In this document: one piece after another, positions 23,024-34,229 of the stretch
How the letters are laid out: every line of letters starts with the position of its first letter
Position numbering within the stretch: the stretch's first letter is position 1
Source: Cephalopachus bancanus
Lineage: Eukaryota; Chordata; Mammalia; Primates; Tarsiidae
DNA length: 64,000 nucleotides
Direction: 5' to 3'
NCBI GenBank assembly: GCA_027257055.1
Contig: JAPVLO010000404.1
Span: 1,116,001-1,180,000, forward strand
The notes under the pieces: model-generated
The model's database searches: none
What the model was told of the DNA's origin: nothing
The model's input: only the letters and a program-made list of their open reading frames with translations
Position numbers and translations under genes: made by a program

Positions 23024-24245
23024 CATCCACCTGCTAGCCCAAGGGTCTATCATGTGACCAAAGATGAGCCAATTAGAGTCCTCACACAGGATTTTTACAG
23101 TGGATACTAACAGGGGAACATGTCTGCCCTCGGATCACAGTATTGTAAGGCGTAACCCATGACAGTGTCCCACTCGGTGGAGGAGCAGGTCTGAGCGAAT
23201 TTATTGGACACGTGGAGAGTAGAGACAGAGCTGCCAAAATGTTTGAATCCTTCTTTCAGTCTTCCTTGTGCTTGGCACTGCCTCTACCCTTTCAATACTT
23301 TCAGTGACTATTATAGGAACTCATGGTGGTTTCCTCTTTTTCACCTGTGTCCATTTTAATGGGATGTTTGGCACTTGCAACTGCAGGAGCCCTACATGAA
23401 GCAGCACATCATATCTCCATTTTATGGATGCAAACCCTAATTCAATCACTTGCTGCTACTTGTTAAGGGACTGAATGAGACTTGAATTTGGGTGTGTGGC
23501 CTTCTAACCACCTCCTGCTCTGTCCTCTCTCCCATATTGCCACTCTTTCTACATCTCTAACACTCAGCAAGTAGTTAAGCTTGTGACAACAACCAGCTTA
23601 GCCTTTTTAAAAATGGAGAGAAACATATAATGTAGTCACAGAGAAAAATTAGCTGTCCAATGTTCTCACACTTGTCCCTGCTTAGGTCTCTTTATTTCTA
23701 AAATGACCAAGTTGAACTCAACAACCTCTGAAATTTATTTTCATGAAAAATTTTCTAAAGTCAAGTTGATTCTTAGGGCCTCTGAAGATCTAATTATACT
23801 GACTGTGGCTCTAGGATTTATTTAAATACGAAAAAAAAGGAGGTGCCTCCCTCAGACTTCACAATCAAGAGCCAAACTGGCTTCCAGCCCTCCAGCAACA
23901 CTCCAGAGTGGCACTGTCAGAACATCAATATGTTGTCATTTCCAGATCACAGTCCTGTCCTAGAGGACACGAGTGCATGGTCAGGAAGGAATCTTAAAAT
24001 AACCAGAAACAGCTAATCTTCTGGAAGATGAAAAGGCAGTACCTCTTTTTTTGAAAAATGCCTAAATCTTGGCAACACATTATTTTGGAATGCTTGTTAC
24101 AAGCACTTTCCTTTGGCATTGAAACTTCTCCAGAGCATCAGGCACTCTATGGATAACAACATGGGAGGTAAAATCAGTGCAGGGAAGTCTGTTTCAGCAC
24201 CGACATGCACAAACAGGCACAGGCATCAAACCTGAACAGAGAAAC
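23024..24245. other. Mostly unassigned sequence
   Basis: About 23,405-23,510 resembles antisense MIR (ctccattttatggatgcaaa, acttgaatttgggtgtgtgg). No gene signal. Confidence 0.4.
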
Positions 24246-24247
24246 AT

Positions 24248-24248
<1 letters not shown>

Positions 24249-24297
<49 letters not shown>

Positions 24298-24358
24298 GAG
24301 AGAGAGAGGAGAGAGAGAGAGACAGAGAGAGACAGAGAGAGAGAGAGAGAAGAGAGAA
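24249..24358. repeat. Compound (CA)n-(GA)n microsatellite
   Basis: CA for 48 bases (24,249-24,296) then about 60 bases of GA with a few interruptions (gacagaga). The low-complexity peptides of 127 and 84 codons predicted across it are artefacts. Confidence 0.98.
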
Positions 24359-24835
24359 TGGCCTTTTTGCTTTCTTTGGAATGTGTTTTAGAGTGGGTGT
24401 TGGGAAGTCGTCCCTTGTGGAACTTCAGATTTTTACCCGAGTCCGAGGTATCAGGATAATTTTACCCTTAGTATTCAATTCTTTGAAAAAAGAAAATCAT
24501 CTCATCTTTTTAGAATCTCTTTTTCACAGAAGCTCAAGTTACTTTTTAAGTTTGTATTGATATGGTATTTTGCTGTTTACCAAGTGTTTTCGTGCAATAA
24601 AACAATTTATTTTTTTACATTTTCTGTCAAACCTATTAATTAAGTCAGTAGCATTATTATATATATTTTACCTGCTTGTCTTTCATCATTGCAGCAGCTC
24701 TTGCTGTTATTTTCATTTAAAGATGAAGACCCTCAGGCTCTGTGGGACACATAGCTTGTGCTGGGATACACAGCTGATCAGTGGTATGTGTCCAGGAATA
24801 AGTCACTTATCCCACTTGATAGTCTACTAAGGCTT

Positions 24836-25090
24836 TGGATAGTGCAAACAGCAATGGCTCTAGAGCCAAACATGCCTGGGTTGGAATCCCAAATTCAACC
24901 ACCAGCCTTGTGGCTTTGAGCAGATAACTTGTTCTCTTGGGTCCTGGATTCCATCATCTTTAAAACAGAGGTAATGGTAACAAAATTGGAAGCTTGTGGT
25001 GAGTATTAATAAGAAACTATATAAAGCCCTTGTCGTTCATCATTGCCAGTGTAGTGCACACCAATGCAAAGTAGGTGTCCATAAATGGTT
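24836..25090 (+). repeat. MIR SINE, sense
   Basis: Sense MIR order: gcaatggctctagagccaaa, tgcctgggttggaatccc, ttgtggctttgagcagataa, then gaggtaatggtaac and tataaagcccttg. Confidence 0.8.
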
Positions 25091-25540
25091 CTAGTTTTAA
25101 TCCAAGTGCTCATAGCTCCCGGGGAGAAAAGTGCCGTATTCACTGTTGATCTATGAGGGTTCATGGAAGCTTCAAATATTCTGTGTTGAAGGGCCTTGAA
25201 GCTCCAGAGATTTTCTACCTCCTCACTTTATCCCCAGTTAAAAGTTAATGTACAGGGACAAACGCTGTGATTTCACGGGGTTCTTTGGTGACAAGGATCA
25301 TAGACTTCTCTTCTTTCCTTTTGCCATTCTGGTGACTCCTAAGCCCATACACACACATAGACTCTAATAGCCTATAGCTTCCAGGGAAAGACAAGAATCT
25401 GTTTCATACTCCCTTGATACTGTCATCTGTGACTCGTGTCTCACAGAACTGGTAAACTCTGTTAGAGAGCGTGTCCCATCTTGGGTAAGCCAGCTAGCTT
25501 CTCTCTTTTCGTGACTACAGATCTCAGCTCACTGCCCACT
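25091..25540. other. Unassigned sequence
   Basis: No element or gene recognised. Confidence 0.35.
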
Positions 25541-25544
25541 CTAT

Positions 25545-25776
25545 ACAGCTTGAGTATCCCTTATCCAAAATGCTTGGGACCAGAAATGCTTCAGATTTTA
25601 TATTGTCTTCTGGATTCTGGAGTACTTGCACATACTTAGTATTTGAGAATCCCAATCCAAAAACCAAAATATTCCAGTGAGCACTTCCTTCAAGCCTCAT
25701 GTTGACATTCAAAAAGTTTTGAATTTTGGAGCATTTAGCATTTCAGGTTTTCAGGTTTGGAATGCTCAACCTGTAT
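25545..25776 (+). mobile_element. MER44-like (Tigger) non-autonomous DNA transposon
   Basis: Inverted ends cagcttgagtatcccttatc and gtttggaatgctcaacctg are flanked by TA dinucleotides, the Tc1/mariner target duplication. The characteristic cttgggaccagaaatgcttc is at about 25,573. Non-coding, about 230 bp. Confidence 0.8.
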
Positions 25777-26049
25777 TGACTTTTGGTCACAGTGTGTGAC
25801 TGAGGTCATCCTAGACTTTAGATAAACTAAGGAAGAAGTTAACAATTATCCATTGTTAGCAAAACGGATTAATGAATTAGCAGTTATGCTTTTGTCTGTA
25901 AGAAACAAAAGATGCAAGTCAACTTTAATGACTGGAGTGTAATTAGTCCTACTGAGGTCATGGACAGATTACTGAATGTCTTTTGGTTCAGTGATCCAAT
26001 ATCCCAAATTGAGGTAACAATGCTACCATCCTTCCAGGATTGTCATAAG

Positions 26050-26440
26050 ATTTCTTACCGTGTTGCATTTAGACTCTAAAGAACTGAGCTCAAATCCTGT
26101 CCCGGCTTCCTACTAGCTACAGGATTGGGCAGCTTTTAATTGTCGCTGAAAGATGAGTATCTGCAGTTTGGAATTAACACTACCACCCCTAAAAGATGTT
26201 GTGAGTAATAAATAAGACTTATTGGCAGATAAGATTGTATGGGTGGCCATACCTAGCATAGTATCTAATACGCTGATGTCTGTTGAGACTAAATCTGAAT
26301 GTCTTTCCTATCTAAACGATGACGATAAGGATACTTTTATCAGAAGATTGTGATGTGGATTAAATGCAATGATATATGCGAAAGCACTTTGGAAGCTCCA
26401 AAGTAATATGTAAGAGTAATTATCAGTACTATTGGTCTCT
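26050..26440 (+). repeat. MIR SINE relics, sense
   Basis: Sense MIR text: gaactgagctcaaatcctgt, cggcttcctactagctacag, gatgttgtgagtaataaata; then a second decayed block gattgtgatgtggattaaat and gaaagcactttggaagctcc. Possibly two overlapping copies. Confidence 0.65.
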
Positions 26441-26689
26441 TATTATTGTTACTTGTCATAAGATCCTATAACTATTATGATCCATCATTATTGCTGCTCT
26501 TATCGTTTTTAAGTCAATAGTCTAGATTCTCATTTTTCATATCAAAGAGATTTTCATGTAAGGGGATTGCCTGGAAATAAATTTTTATCTTTTTCAGTCT
26601 GTGAAATTTTGTATAGAGACAAATTTATTATAGTATAGGTTAAAATAGTCATGTTTTAGTATGTAAAGGTGTTGTGAATGAAATAATTT

Positions 26690-26854
26690 ATTTTCCTTTT
26701 TTTATTTAAAAAAAAAATTCAGGGTTGGATATACAAACCTTCGTTATGCAGGTACCCTTGTTGATGAGGTGTGCCCTTCCCTCCCCTGGCAGTTTCCCTC
26801 AACTGCCAATCCCACGCCTCCTCCCCTGGCCGTTTCTCACTACTGCCAATCCCT
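26690..26854 (-). mobile_element. Young 5'-truncated L1 tail (165 bp)
   Basis: An exact 15-bp target duplication tgaatgaaataattt (26,675-26,689 and 26,855-26,869) brackets a T/A-rich tail and the L1 3' UTR only. Within it, a roughly 35-bp unit (tcccctgg...actgccaatccc) occurs twice. This is the 3' UTR type without the 50-bp block. Confidence 0.92.
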
Positions 26855-26870
26855 TGAATGAAATAATTTT

Positions 26871-27640
26871 TAAACGTCACTTAAAGTTTTAAGTGAGGTT
26901 AAACATTAGTGAAATAAAATAAGTGCTGCAGTGATGCCTTGCTTAAGTATTTAATGGACGTCTAGCTGCCCATCACACTTCACATTTTCAGCACCAGCCG
27001 TGGAAGAGCTTCGCCTGGTACTGGTGCATGACTTATTACTAAATGAGGCTGCCTGATCAGGTGAGGTTATTTTGGGTTTTTTTATGCTGTTTTAAGTGGT
27101 TGATGGACTGCCTTCATGCCTTTGTGCTCTCAGCTAGCATTTATTTCTTGTTGCTTTTCCACCTAGTGAGCTTTAAGCACAAGTCTTGGGATGTGTTTAT
27201 AAATATGCAAGTCCCTGCCATCATTTTTCCCCCATTTATTTCCGTATGTGGCCCAGCCCTCGCATCTGGCAACCAAGATCCAGCCCTTCAGCAAGATATG
27301 CTTCAGTGGAAAGCCAAGAGACAGCCATTTGCAAACACAATCCTAGAGCAGTGCATTTCACAAAGATGGTCCTTTATCACTAGTCCAAGAATTTCTGCTA
27401 CCAGTAGCTCAGCTCTTAGGAAAAAACCAACAGTCTCTATGATAGGTGGTAAGGCACATGAAATAGAGGCAGAGGATTTAGGTTTGAGTCTTGACTTGGA
27501 ATCTTCTAGTTCCTCGAGAAGCTGTGTATCTCAGACTTTATTTCTTTGACTTAGGATCAAATCACCGCACTGCCGATATATCTAATTAACTGTGTCCTTA
27601 GGCAAGTCATATAATTCTTCTTAGGTTCATTTTCTCTTAT
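26871..27640. other. Unassigned sequence upstream of the full-length L1
   Basis: The 168-codon open frame (27,043-27,549) has no family signature, no repeat origin that I can name and no recognisable splice context. I treat it as chance, but it is the longest open frame in the window not explained by a repeat. Confidence 0.4.
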
Positions 27641-27912
27641 AAAATGAGAATAAAAAGTATTCTTTTTTTTAGTGTTCTTTTTGTTCATATATATTATATA
27701 TACATATATATATATTAATTTTAAAGATGTAGAGTACAATTCAGGATTAGGTACACAAGTGAACATCGTACAGGTAAAGTTTGGGCCTCCCTTTGTTCCC
27801 AACTTTGTCTGGTTTGAGATCAGGTACCCTTACTGATTTCGTGTTCCCCCAGCCAACCCCCAGCAGTATCCCACTATTGCCAATATCTTTCGTATAGTAT
27901 TATAGTAAATGT

Positions 27913-30900
27913 TCAGGATCTTATTAGTGAGATCATGTGGTACTCTGTTCTATGTTTCTGTGATCGATCACTGAGTACTATTGACTCCAAATCCATCCAA
28001 GTTGCTGCAAAGTCTATATCTCTGTCCTTTTCTATGGCTGCATGATATTCCATCATGTATATGTACCACATTTTTTAAAATCCAGTCCGGTTTCAATGAG
28101 CAACATTGTTGGTTTCATGTTTTTGCTATGGTGAATAGTGCTGCAATAAACATGTATGTGCAGTTACCTTTTTTGTAGAATGCTTTGAGTTCCTCCGAGT
28201 ATATTCCCAGTAGGAGGATTGCTGGGTCACATAGAAGGTCAATTTCTAGTTCTTTTGAAAGTCACCACACTTTTTCCATGGAGGTTGAACTAGTTTGCAT
28301 TCCCACCAGCAATGTAGAAGCATTCTCTTTTCTCCACATCCTTGCCAGCAACTGTTGTTGTTTGTTTTATTAATGATGGCCATTTTTACTGGGGTTAGGT
28401 GGTATCCCAGTGTGGTTTTGATTTGCATTTCTCTTATGATTAGTGAGGCTGAGTACTTTTTCATATGCCTGTTGGCTGCCTGTGTATCTTCTTTTGAGAA
28501 GTGTCTATTCATGTCTTTTGCTCACTTTTTAATGGGGGTGTTTGGTTTTCTTTCCTTTTGGTATGTTTGAGTTCCCTGTAGATCCTGGATGTTAGGCTTT
28601 TGTCAGATATCCAGTTGGCAAATGTTGTTTCCCATTCTGTGGGCTGTGTCCCCTCTCTCTTGATGGTTTCTTTTGCTTTGCAGAAGCTTGTCTATTTTAT
28701 CTCTTATGGCACGGACACCTGGATTTTGATCAGGAATTGGTTGTCTACTCTGATTTCTATAAGGGTGTCTCCTTCATTTTCTATTATTCTTATAGTTTGA
28801 GGTTTTGTGTTTAGGTCTTTGATCTATTTAGAGCTGACTTTTGTGTATGGTGATATGTCGGTGTCCTGTTTCAATCTTCTGCATGTGACCAGCTAGTTTT
28901 CCCAGCACCATTTACTGAACAGGTTATCCTTTTCCCAGTGGTTGTTGGTGAAGGCTTTGTGGAAGATGAGTTGATGTGAGGAATTGAGGTTTTGCTTCCA
29001 GAATCTCTATCCTGTTCCATTTGTCCACATGCCTGTTTGTGTACCAATACCAGGCTGATTTGATTATTGTAGCCTTATAGTAAAGTTTAAAGTCTGGAAG
29101 TTTGATACCTCCACTTTTTTTCTTTGGCTGGGAATTGTTTTGACTATTTGTGGTCATTTATGTCTCCATATGAATTTCTGTATTGTCATTTCCAGATCTG
29201 AGAAGAATGATGTTGGTAATTTAATGGGTATGCGTAGAATCTATAGATTGTCTTTGGTAGGATGGACATCTTAAAATGTTGATTCTTCCTATCCATGAGC
29301 ATGGAATATTTTTCCATTTGTTTGTGTCTTCTCGGATTTCTTTGAGTGATGTTTTTTAGTTTTCATCGTAAAGATCTTTCATTTCTCTGATTAGGAAGAT
29401 GCCATGGTATTTCATTTTTGTGTGGCTTTTGTGAATGGGATTGTGCTTTTTATTTGGTTCTCGGCCTGTTTGTTGTTGGTGTATAGAATGCAACTGTCAG
29501 CCGGGCTCGGTGGCTCAGCCTGTAATCCCGCACTTTTGGGAGGCTGAGGTGAGTGGATTGCTTGAGCCTGCGGGTTCGAGACCCGCCTGGGCAGCGAGAC
29601 CTCATCTCTACAATAAATCAAAAAATCAGCCGGGCGTGGTAGCGCATGCCTATAATTCTGGCTACTTGGAAGGCTGAGGTGGAAGGATCGCCGGAGCACA
29701 GCAGGTCGAGGCTGCGGTGGCCGGGAGCGGCCACTGCACTCCAGTCTGGGCGACAGAGTGAGACTCCAACTCAAAAAAAAAAAGAATGCAACTGTCTTTT
29801 GCATATTTATTTTGTACCCCAAGACTTTGCCAAAGTCCTTTATCAGTGCAAGGAGCTCTTTGACATATTCTCTTGTGTTTTCATGGCATAGAATCATGTT
29901 GTCTGCAAAGAAGGATAACTTAAATTCTTCTTCTCCTATTTGGATTCCCTGATTTCCTTCTTTTGTCTAACTGCCCTAGCTAGAAGTTCCATCACAATAT
30001 TGAACAGGAGGTGTGAGAGTGGGCAGTCATGGCTTGTTCCGGTTTTCAGGGGAAATGCTTTCAGTTTCTGTCCATTTAGCAATATGTTGACTGTGGGTAT
30101 ATCATAGATGGTGCTTAATATTTTGAGGTATGTTCCTTCTATGCCCCGATGTTAAAGGGTTTTTTTCAAAAAGGGATGCTGGATTTTGTCAGAGGCTTTT
30201 TCTTCATTTAATGCTATAATCATGCTTTTCTTGTTTTTTACATCTGTTAACGTATTTAATTACATTTATGGTCTTGCAGATGTTGAACCGGCTGCATCCC
30301 AGGGATGAAGCCTACTTGGTCGTGGTGGATGATTTTTGAGATGTGTTGTTGGATCCAATTTGCTAGAATCTAGCTGAGAATTTTTGCATTTGTGTTCATT
30401 AGAGATATTGGTCTGTAGTTCTCTTTTTTTGTTGGATCTGTACCTGGTTTGATGTTAGCTTCATAAAATGATTTGGGGAGAATTGTGCCTTTCTCTATTG
30501 CCTGGAATATTTTCAATAGGATTGGCATCAGCTCCTCCTTGTATGTTTTGTAGAATTCTACTGCAAAGCTGTCTGGTCCAAGGATTTTTTGGTAGATAGT
30601 TTTCTTATGATGGAGTTAATTTCCTGGGTTGTCACTGGTCTATTTAGTGCCTCAGTGTCTTCTTGTTTCAGTCTTGGGAGGTTGTGTGATGTCAGAATGT
30701 CCTCCATTTCATTTAGGTTATCAAATTTGTTTCCATATAGGTGTGCATAGTAGTCTCTGATAATCTTTTGTATTTCTTCGGGGTCAGTTGTAATTTGATC
30801 TTTTGCATTTTTGATTGTGTTTATTTGGGCTTTTTCTCTCTTTTTCTTGTCAGTCTGGCTAGGGGTCCATCATCTTGTTTATTCTTTCAAAGAACCAGTT

Positions 30901-31980
30901 TTTGTTTTGTTGATTTTTTTCTATGATATTTTTGTCATCTATGTCCTGTATTTGGACTTTTACTTTGGTGATCTGAATTCTTCTGCTAAAGTTAGGATTT
31001 TGTTGTCTTGTCTTTCCAGCTCTCTTAGGTGATTTGTCAGGCTGTTAACTTGTGATCCTTTCCCTTGTTTTGATGTGTATTCATAGAGGCATAAATTCCC
31101 CACTTAAAACTGACTTCATGGCACCCCAGAGGTTTTGGTAAGATGTTTTTTCATTCTCATTTGTTTCCAGGAATCTTTTAATTCCTGTTTTGCTTTCCGT
31201 GTTGACCCAGTAATTGTTCAGCATCATGTTGTTCAATATCCAAGTCTTTCTGGGTTTGGGAGAAATTTTGTTAGTGTTGGATATTTATTTTTATTCCACT
31301 ATGGTCTGAGAAGGTGCGTGGCTGTATTTCAATCTTATGCAATTTGTTTATGCTTTATTTATGACTGAGGATGTGATCAATCTTGGAGTACATTCCATGT
31401 GGTGATGAGTAGAATGTATATTCTGTGATTGTTGGGTGAAATTCTGTAGGTATCCATAAGTCCATTTGGTCAAGTGTCAAGTTGAGGTTCTGGATCTCTT
31501 TGTTGATGTTTTGCGTTGATGATACATCTAGGGTTGTTAGTGTGGTATTTAAATCACCAACTATAATAGTGTTAGAGCTAATATCTTTTTTTAGTTTACT
31601 TAGTAGTTGCTTTGTAAATACTGGTGCTCCTGTGATGAGTGCATATGTTTAGGATGGATATTTCTTGTTGATGGATGAACTTTTTATCATTATGTAATGT
31701 CCTTTTGTATCTTTTATAACTTTTGACAGCTTGAAGGTTGTTTTGTCTGATAGTAAGATCACATCTCCTAACTTCTTTTGTGATCCATTCACCTGGAAAT
31801 TCGTTTTCCATCTGTAACTTGGAGTCTGTGTGTATCCCTTGTTGTGAGATGAGTTTCCTGTATGCAGCAAATTATTGGGTCATGGTTTTCTATCCAGTTT
31901 GCCTTTCTGTGTCTTTTCAGTGGTGCATTTAGTCCATTCACATTCAGTCTGATTACTGAAATGTGATTGCTTATCCTCAT
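27913..31980 (-). pseudogene. L1 ORF2 pseudogene (endonuclease-reverse transcriptase)
   Basis: ORF2p nicks target DNA and reverse-transcribes L1 RNA onto the nick. The start is placed at the ATG complementing 31,978-31,980, because LNVNGLNAPLKRHRKANWI and CCIQETHLT (endonuclease start) follow at once. The end is the stop complementing 27,913-27,915, after YHMISLIRS. The RT core motif FADD reads FADN: the codon complementing 29,898-29,900 is AAC, so a catalytic aspartate is lost. Just beyond it the frame runs into the nested Alu. C-terminal [14 protein letters not shown] (29,110 region) and the cysteine segment (28,400 region) survive in separate frames. Allowing for the Alu the length is about 3.8 kb, as expected. 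Confidence 0.92.
29500..29782 (+). mobile_element. Young Alu dimer inserted in L1 ORF2
   Basis: A complete dimer from gccgggctcggtggctcag to tccaactc plus A11, bracketed by the exact 14-bp duplication agaatgcaactgtc at 29,485-29,498 and 29,783-29,796. CpGs are well kept. The left arm carries the T-arm-like hairpin at 29,570-29,586 and the 5-nt deletion after gggca. It is opposite in orientation to the host L1 and inserted after it. Confidence 0.97.
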
Positions 31981-32129
31981 TACGAGGTTTTTAAAAGTTT
32001 TTTCTTTGTTTTGTTTTAGCTTTTGGGTTGATGTATATGTATGTTTTCAAGTTTGCAGTTGTGATGTATTCTCTGTTGATTCTGTGTTCTGCTGTCCTCT
32101 TGGAAAGTTCATGGTCATTCTTTTTTTTC

Positions 32130-33095
32130 TTTCTTCCGTGTTTAGTACCTTTTTAGCATCCCCTGTAGAGCTGGTCTGGAAGCTGCATAATCTCTTAGGG
32201 ATTGGGTGTCTGGGAAAGATTTTAATTCTCTATAGTTGATGAAGCTGAGCTTGGCTGGGTCGGAAATTCTTGGTTGAAATTGTTTATCTTTGAGGACTTT
32301 GAATATTAGACTCTAGTCCCTTCTAGCTTGTAGTGTTTCTGCCAATATGTCTGCGCTATTCTGATTGATTTTCCCCAGTAGGTAGTCTGACTTTTCTCTA
32401 TTGTTGCCTTTAGGATTTTTTCTTTTGTACCTACTTTGTGTAGACGAATTACTATGTGTTTAGGGGTCAGTCTTCTCATTTGATGTCTTGCAGGGGTTCT
32501 CTGTATCTCTTGTGTTTGGATGGTCCTATCTCTGGTGAGATGGAGAAAGTTTTCTTGGGTAACCTCCTGGAATACTTGCTCCAAGGTGTTCTTCCTTTCC
32601 CTTTCTTCTTCCGGGATACCAATCAGGTGTACTTTCAGCCTTTTGATATAGTTTCACATCTCTTGGAGGCTTTGTTCTTTCTTTCTGAGTTTTCTTTCTA
32701 CATTTTTTTACAGATTGGGTTAATTTCATGTTTTGGTCTTCAAGTTCTGAGATTCATTTCTTCTGCTTGATTAATTCTGCTTTCCATGCTTGTCATCTTG
32801 TTATTTATTTCCTGGATGAAATTTGTTATGGCCAAAATCTCTGTTACAAGTTCTTTCAATGTTGCATCTTGTTTTTCTTGAGTCTTATTCACTCTTTCTT
32901 TCCATTCCCTAATCTTGTGTTCTGGGGTCAGTTCATGGTCACTTTCATTGTTTGTGTTCTGAGGTCCGATTTTTCAGGTGGTTTCTCTTTGTTACACTGG
33001 GAATTACCTGTGTTCTTCCATTGATTTTTTTCTCATTTGTGACAGATCTCTTTCTTTTCTCTTTAGTTTCGTTATTCAGTGGCATGGGAAAGGCA
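32130..33095 (-). pseudogene. L1 ORF1 pseudogene (RNA-binding chaperone)
   Basis: ORF1p is a trimeric nucleic-acid chaperone that coats L1 RNA. The best-preserved piece (32,584-32,306) contains TPKHIVIRLHKVGTKEKILKA and GKSIRIAQTYW, typical of the RRM/C-terminal domain. An upstream part (33,024-32,750) corresponds to the coiled-coil region but is broken by stops. Start and end are inferred from the usual ORF1 length of about 1 kb and the short spacer before ORF2. Non-functional. Confidence 0.8.
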
Positions 33096-33910
33096 TTCAC
33101 TTCTAATGTTTGCTCAGCCCTCTATTCTTCCCTGATCAGGTCTCTGTATTTGTTCTATTTTGGAACAGGGCTGTGGGTGGGAAGATTTGCTGTCTCTTGT
33201 AGTTTTGAGATTCTAATAAGGTGGAGGATGAGGAGTTAGGATTCAGAAATGCTGGCCTCTTCAGGGGTCGTCCTCAACCTTTTTAGGTCACACCTTTTGT
33301 CCCACGACTGAATGTAGGGCGTGGGACACCTGAAATTCAGCACTCATCCTGTCCCTCCAGAGTTTGTACTTTTGGGATATTCTCTGTGGGTCATGATTAA
33401 CTCCTAAGTAGTTAACCCGCCATCACAGAGAACAAGTCTGTTAGTTTGTGGTGAGGAAGTCAGAGCACTTCCCTGCCCAGTTTTCAAGATGGTGGCAGGG
33501 TGCCTGTTTCTTCTTCTCCAGTGGGGCTCTGCCTCTGGGCTCCCTTTTGTGCTCCCTCTGCAGTCCTTGATGCCAATGTCTGGACAAGCACTGTAGTGGT
33601 GAGGCAGAGCCTGGAACCAACAGTAACTCCTGACAGTTTCTTCCAGGGAAGGGCTTTGCTGATTTTTTTTAAAATGGTGCTTGGTTTCTGCACCCCAGGC
33701 AGCATTAGGGTCCAAGCAGAGCAACTGAGGCACCAGTCGCTTCACCAGGAGAGTCCTAGCAACTTGCTCCCGAGTCCCAACTCAGTCAGGCACTCACACG
33801 TCCACTTACTCACAGACATGTATGCAAAATTCTCCATACACCCCCTCACTCACACTGGGACTCACATAGTCCAACTGGCTCTGCTGCCTTCTTCCCAGAA
33901 GTCTCTATAA
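33096..33910 (-). promoter_or_regulatory. L1 5' UTR (internal promoter region)
   Basis: About 0.8 kb between the ORF1 start and the target duplication, richer in G+C than the L1 body. In L1s this segment holds the Pol II internal promoter, and often an antisense promoter, which here would fire along the + strand into 33.9 kb and beyond. Whether it keeps activity cannot be told from the sequence. The opposed 113- and 136-codon open frames here are not L1 proteins. Confidence 0.7.
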
Positions 33911-33931
33911 ATGCGAATAAAAATTATTCTT

Positions 33932-34225
33932 ATTTTAGATGATTGTTGGGGAGATTAACTAATATAAAGTTTGAAAAGTGTGATTCCTGGCATATATAAT
34001 AGCTATTATTATCATTACTAAAATTATGTTAATATTAACATTTGATAAGATATGCAAATCATAATTCATTATTTTTTCTAAGACTGTTGTCTAGCACTCA
34101 ATGAGTTTCTCTCAGGAACTCAAAGAAGAATGTTTTTCTCTTTTAATCCTAGTGTCTGAGTTTAAAATGTCATTGTCAAAGAACTTAACCTTGCAAATAA
34201 TATAATTTTTAGCGAGACAATTCTA
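33932..34225. other. Unassigned AT-rich sequence between L1s
   Basis: May hold a MIR tail at 33,950-34,030. Nothing else visible. Confidence 0.35.
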
Positions 34226-34229
34226 AGAA

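Larger units (their letters stand above)
27665..33910 (-). mobile_element. Full-length L1 retrotransposon, inactive
   Basis: The copy reads antisense: poly-T/AT tail (27,663-27,725), 3' UTR to about 27,912, ORF2 (about 27,913-31,980), intergenic spacer, ORF1 (about 32,130-33,095) and 5' UTR (about 33,096-33,910). A 21-bp target duplication at 27,644-27,664 and 33,911-33,931 matches at 19 of 21 bases. Without the nested Alu (29,500-29,782) it is about 5.95 kb, a full-length L1. Both ORFs carry several stops and frameshifts. The 3' UTR is the long type that retains the CAGGTA-bounded 50-bp block. Confidence 0.95.

Noticed and set aside
24177..24560. Histidine-threonine and arginine-glutamate repeat protein
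   Set aside because: A translated CA/GA microsatellite.
27043..27549. 168-codon open frame on the + strand as a gene
   Set aside because: No domain, no signal of splicing, compositionally ordinary, and an overlapping frame is also open. Expected by chance in 64 kb.
29570..29586. A tRNA gene at the T-arm-like hairpins
   Set aside because: No acceptor, D or anticodon arm is found around them; flanks are ordinary Alu left-arm sequence.
33404..33910. Opposed 113- and 136-codon frames as novel genes
   Set aside because: They fall in the 5' UTR of the full-length L1 and resemble no L1 protein.
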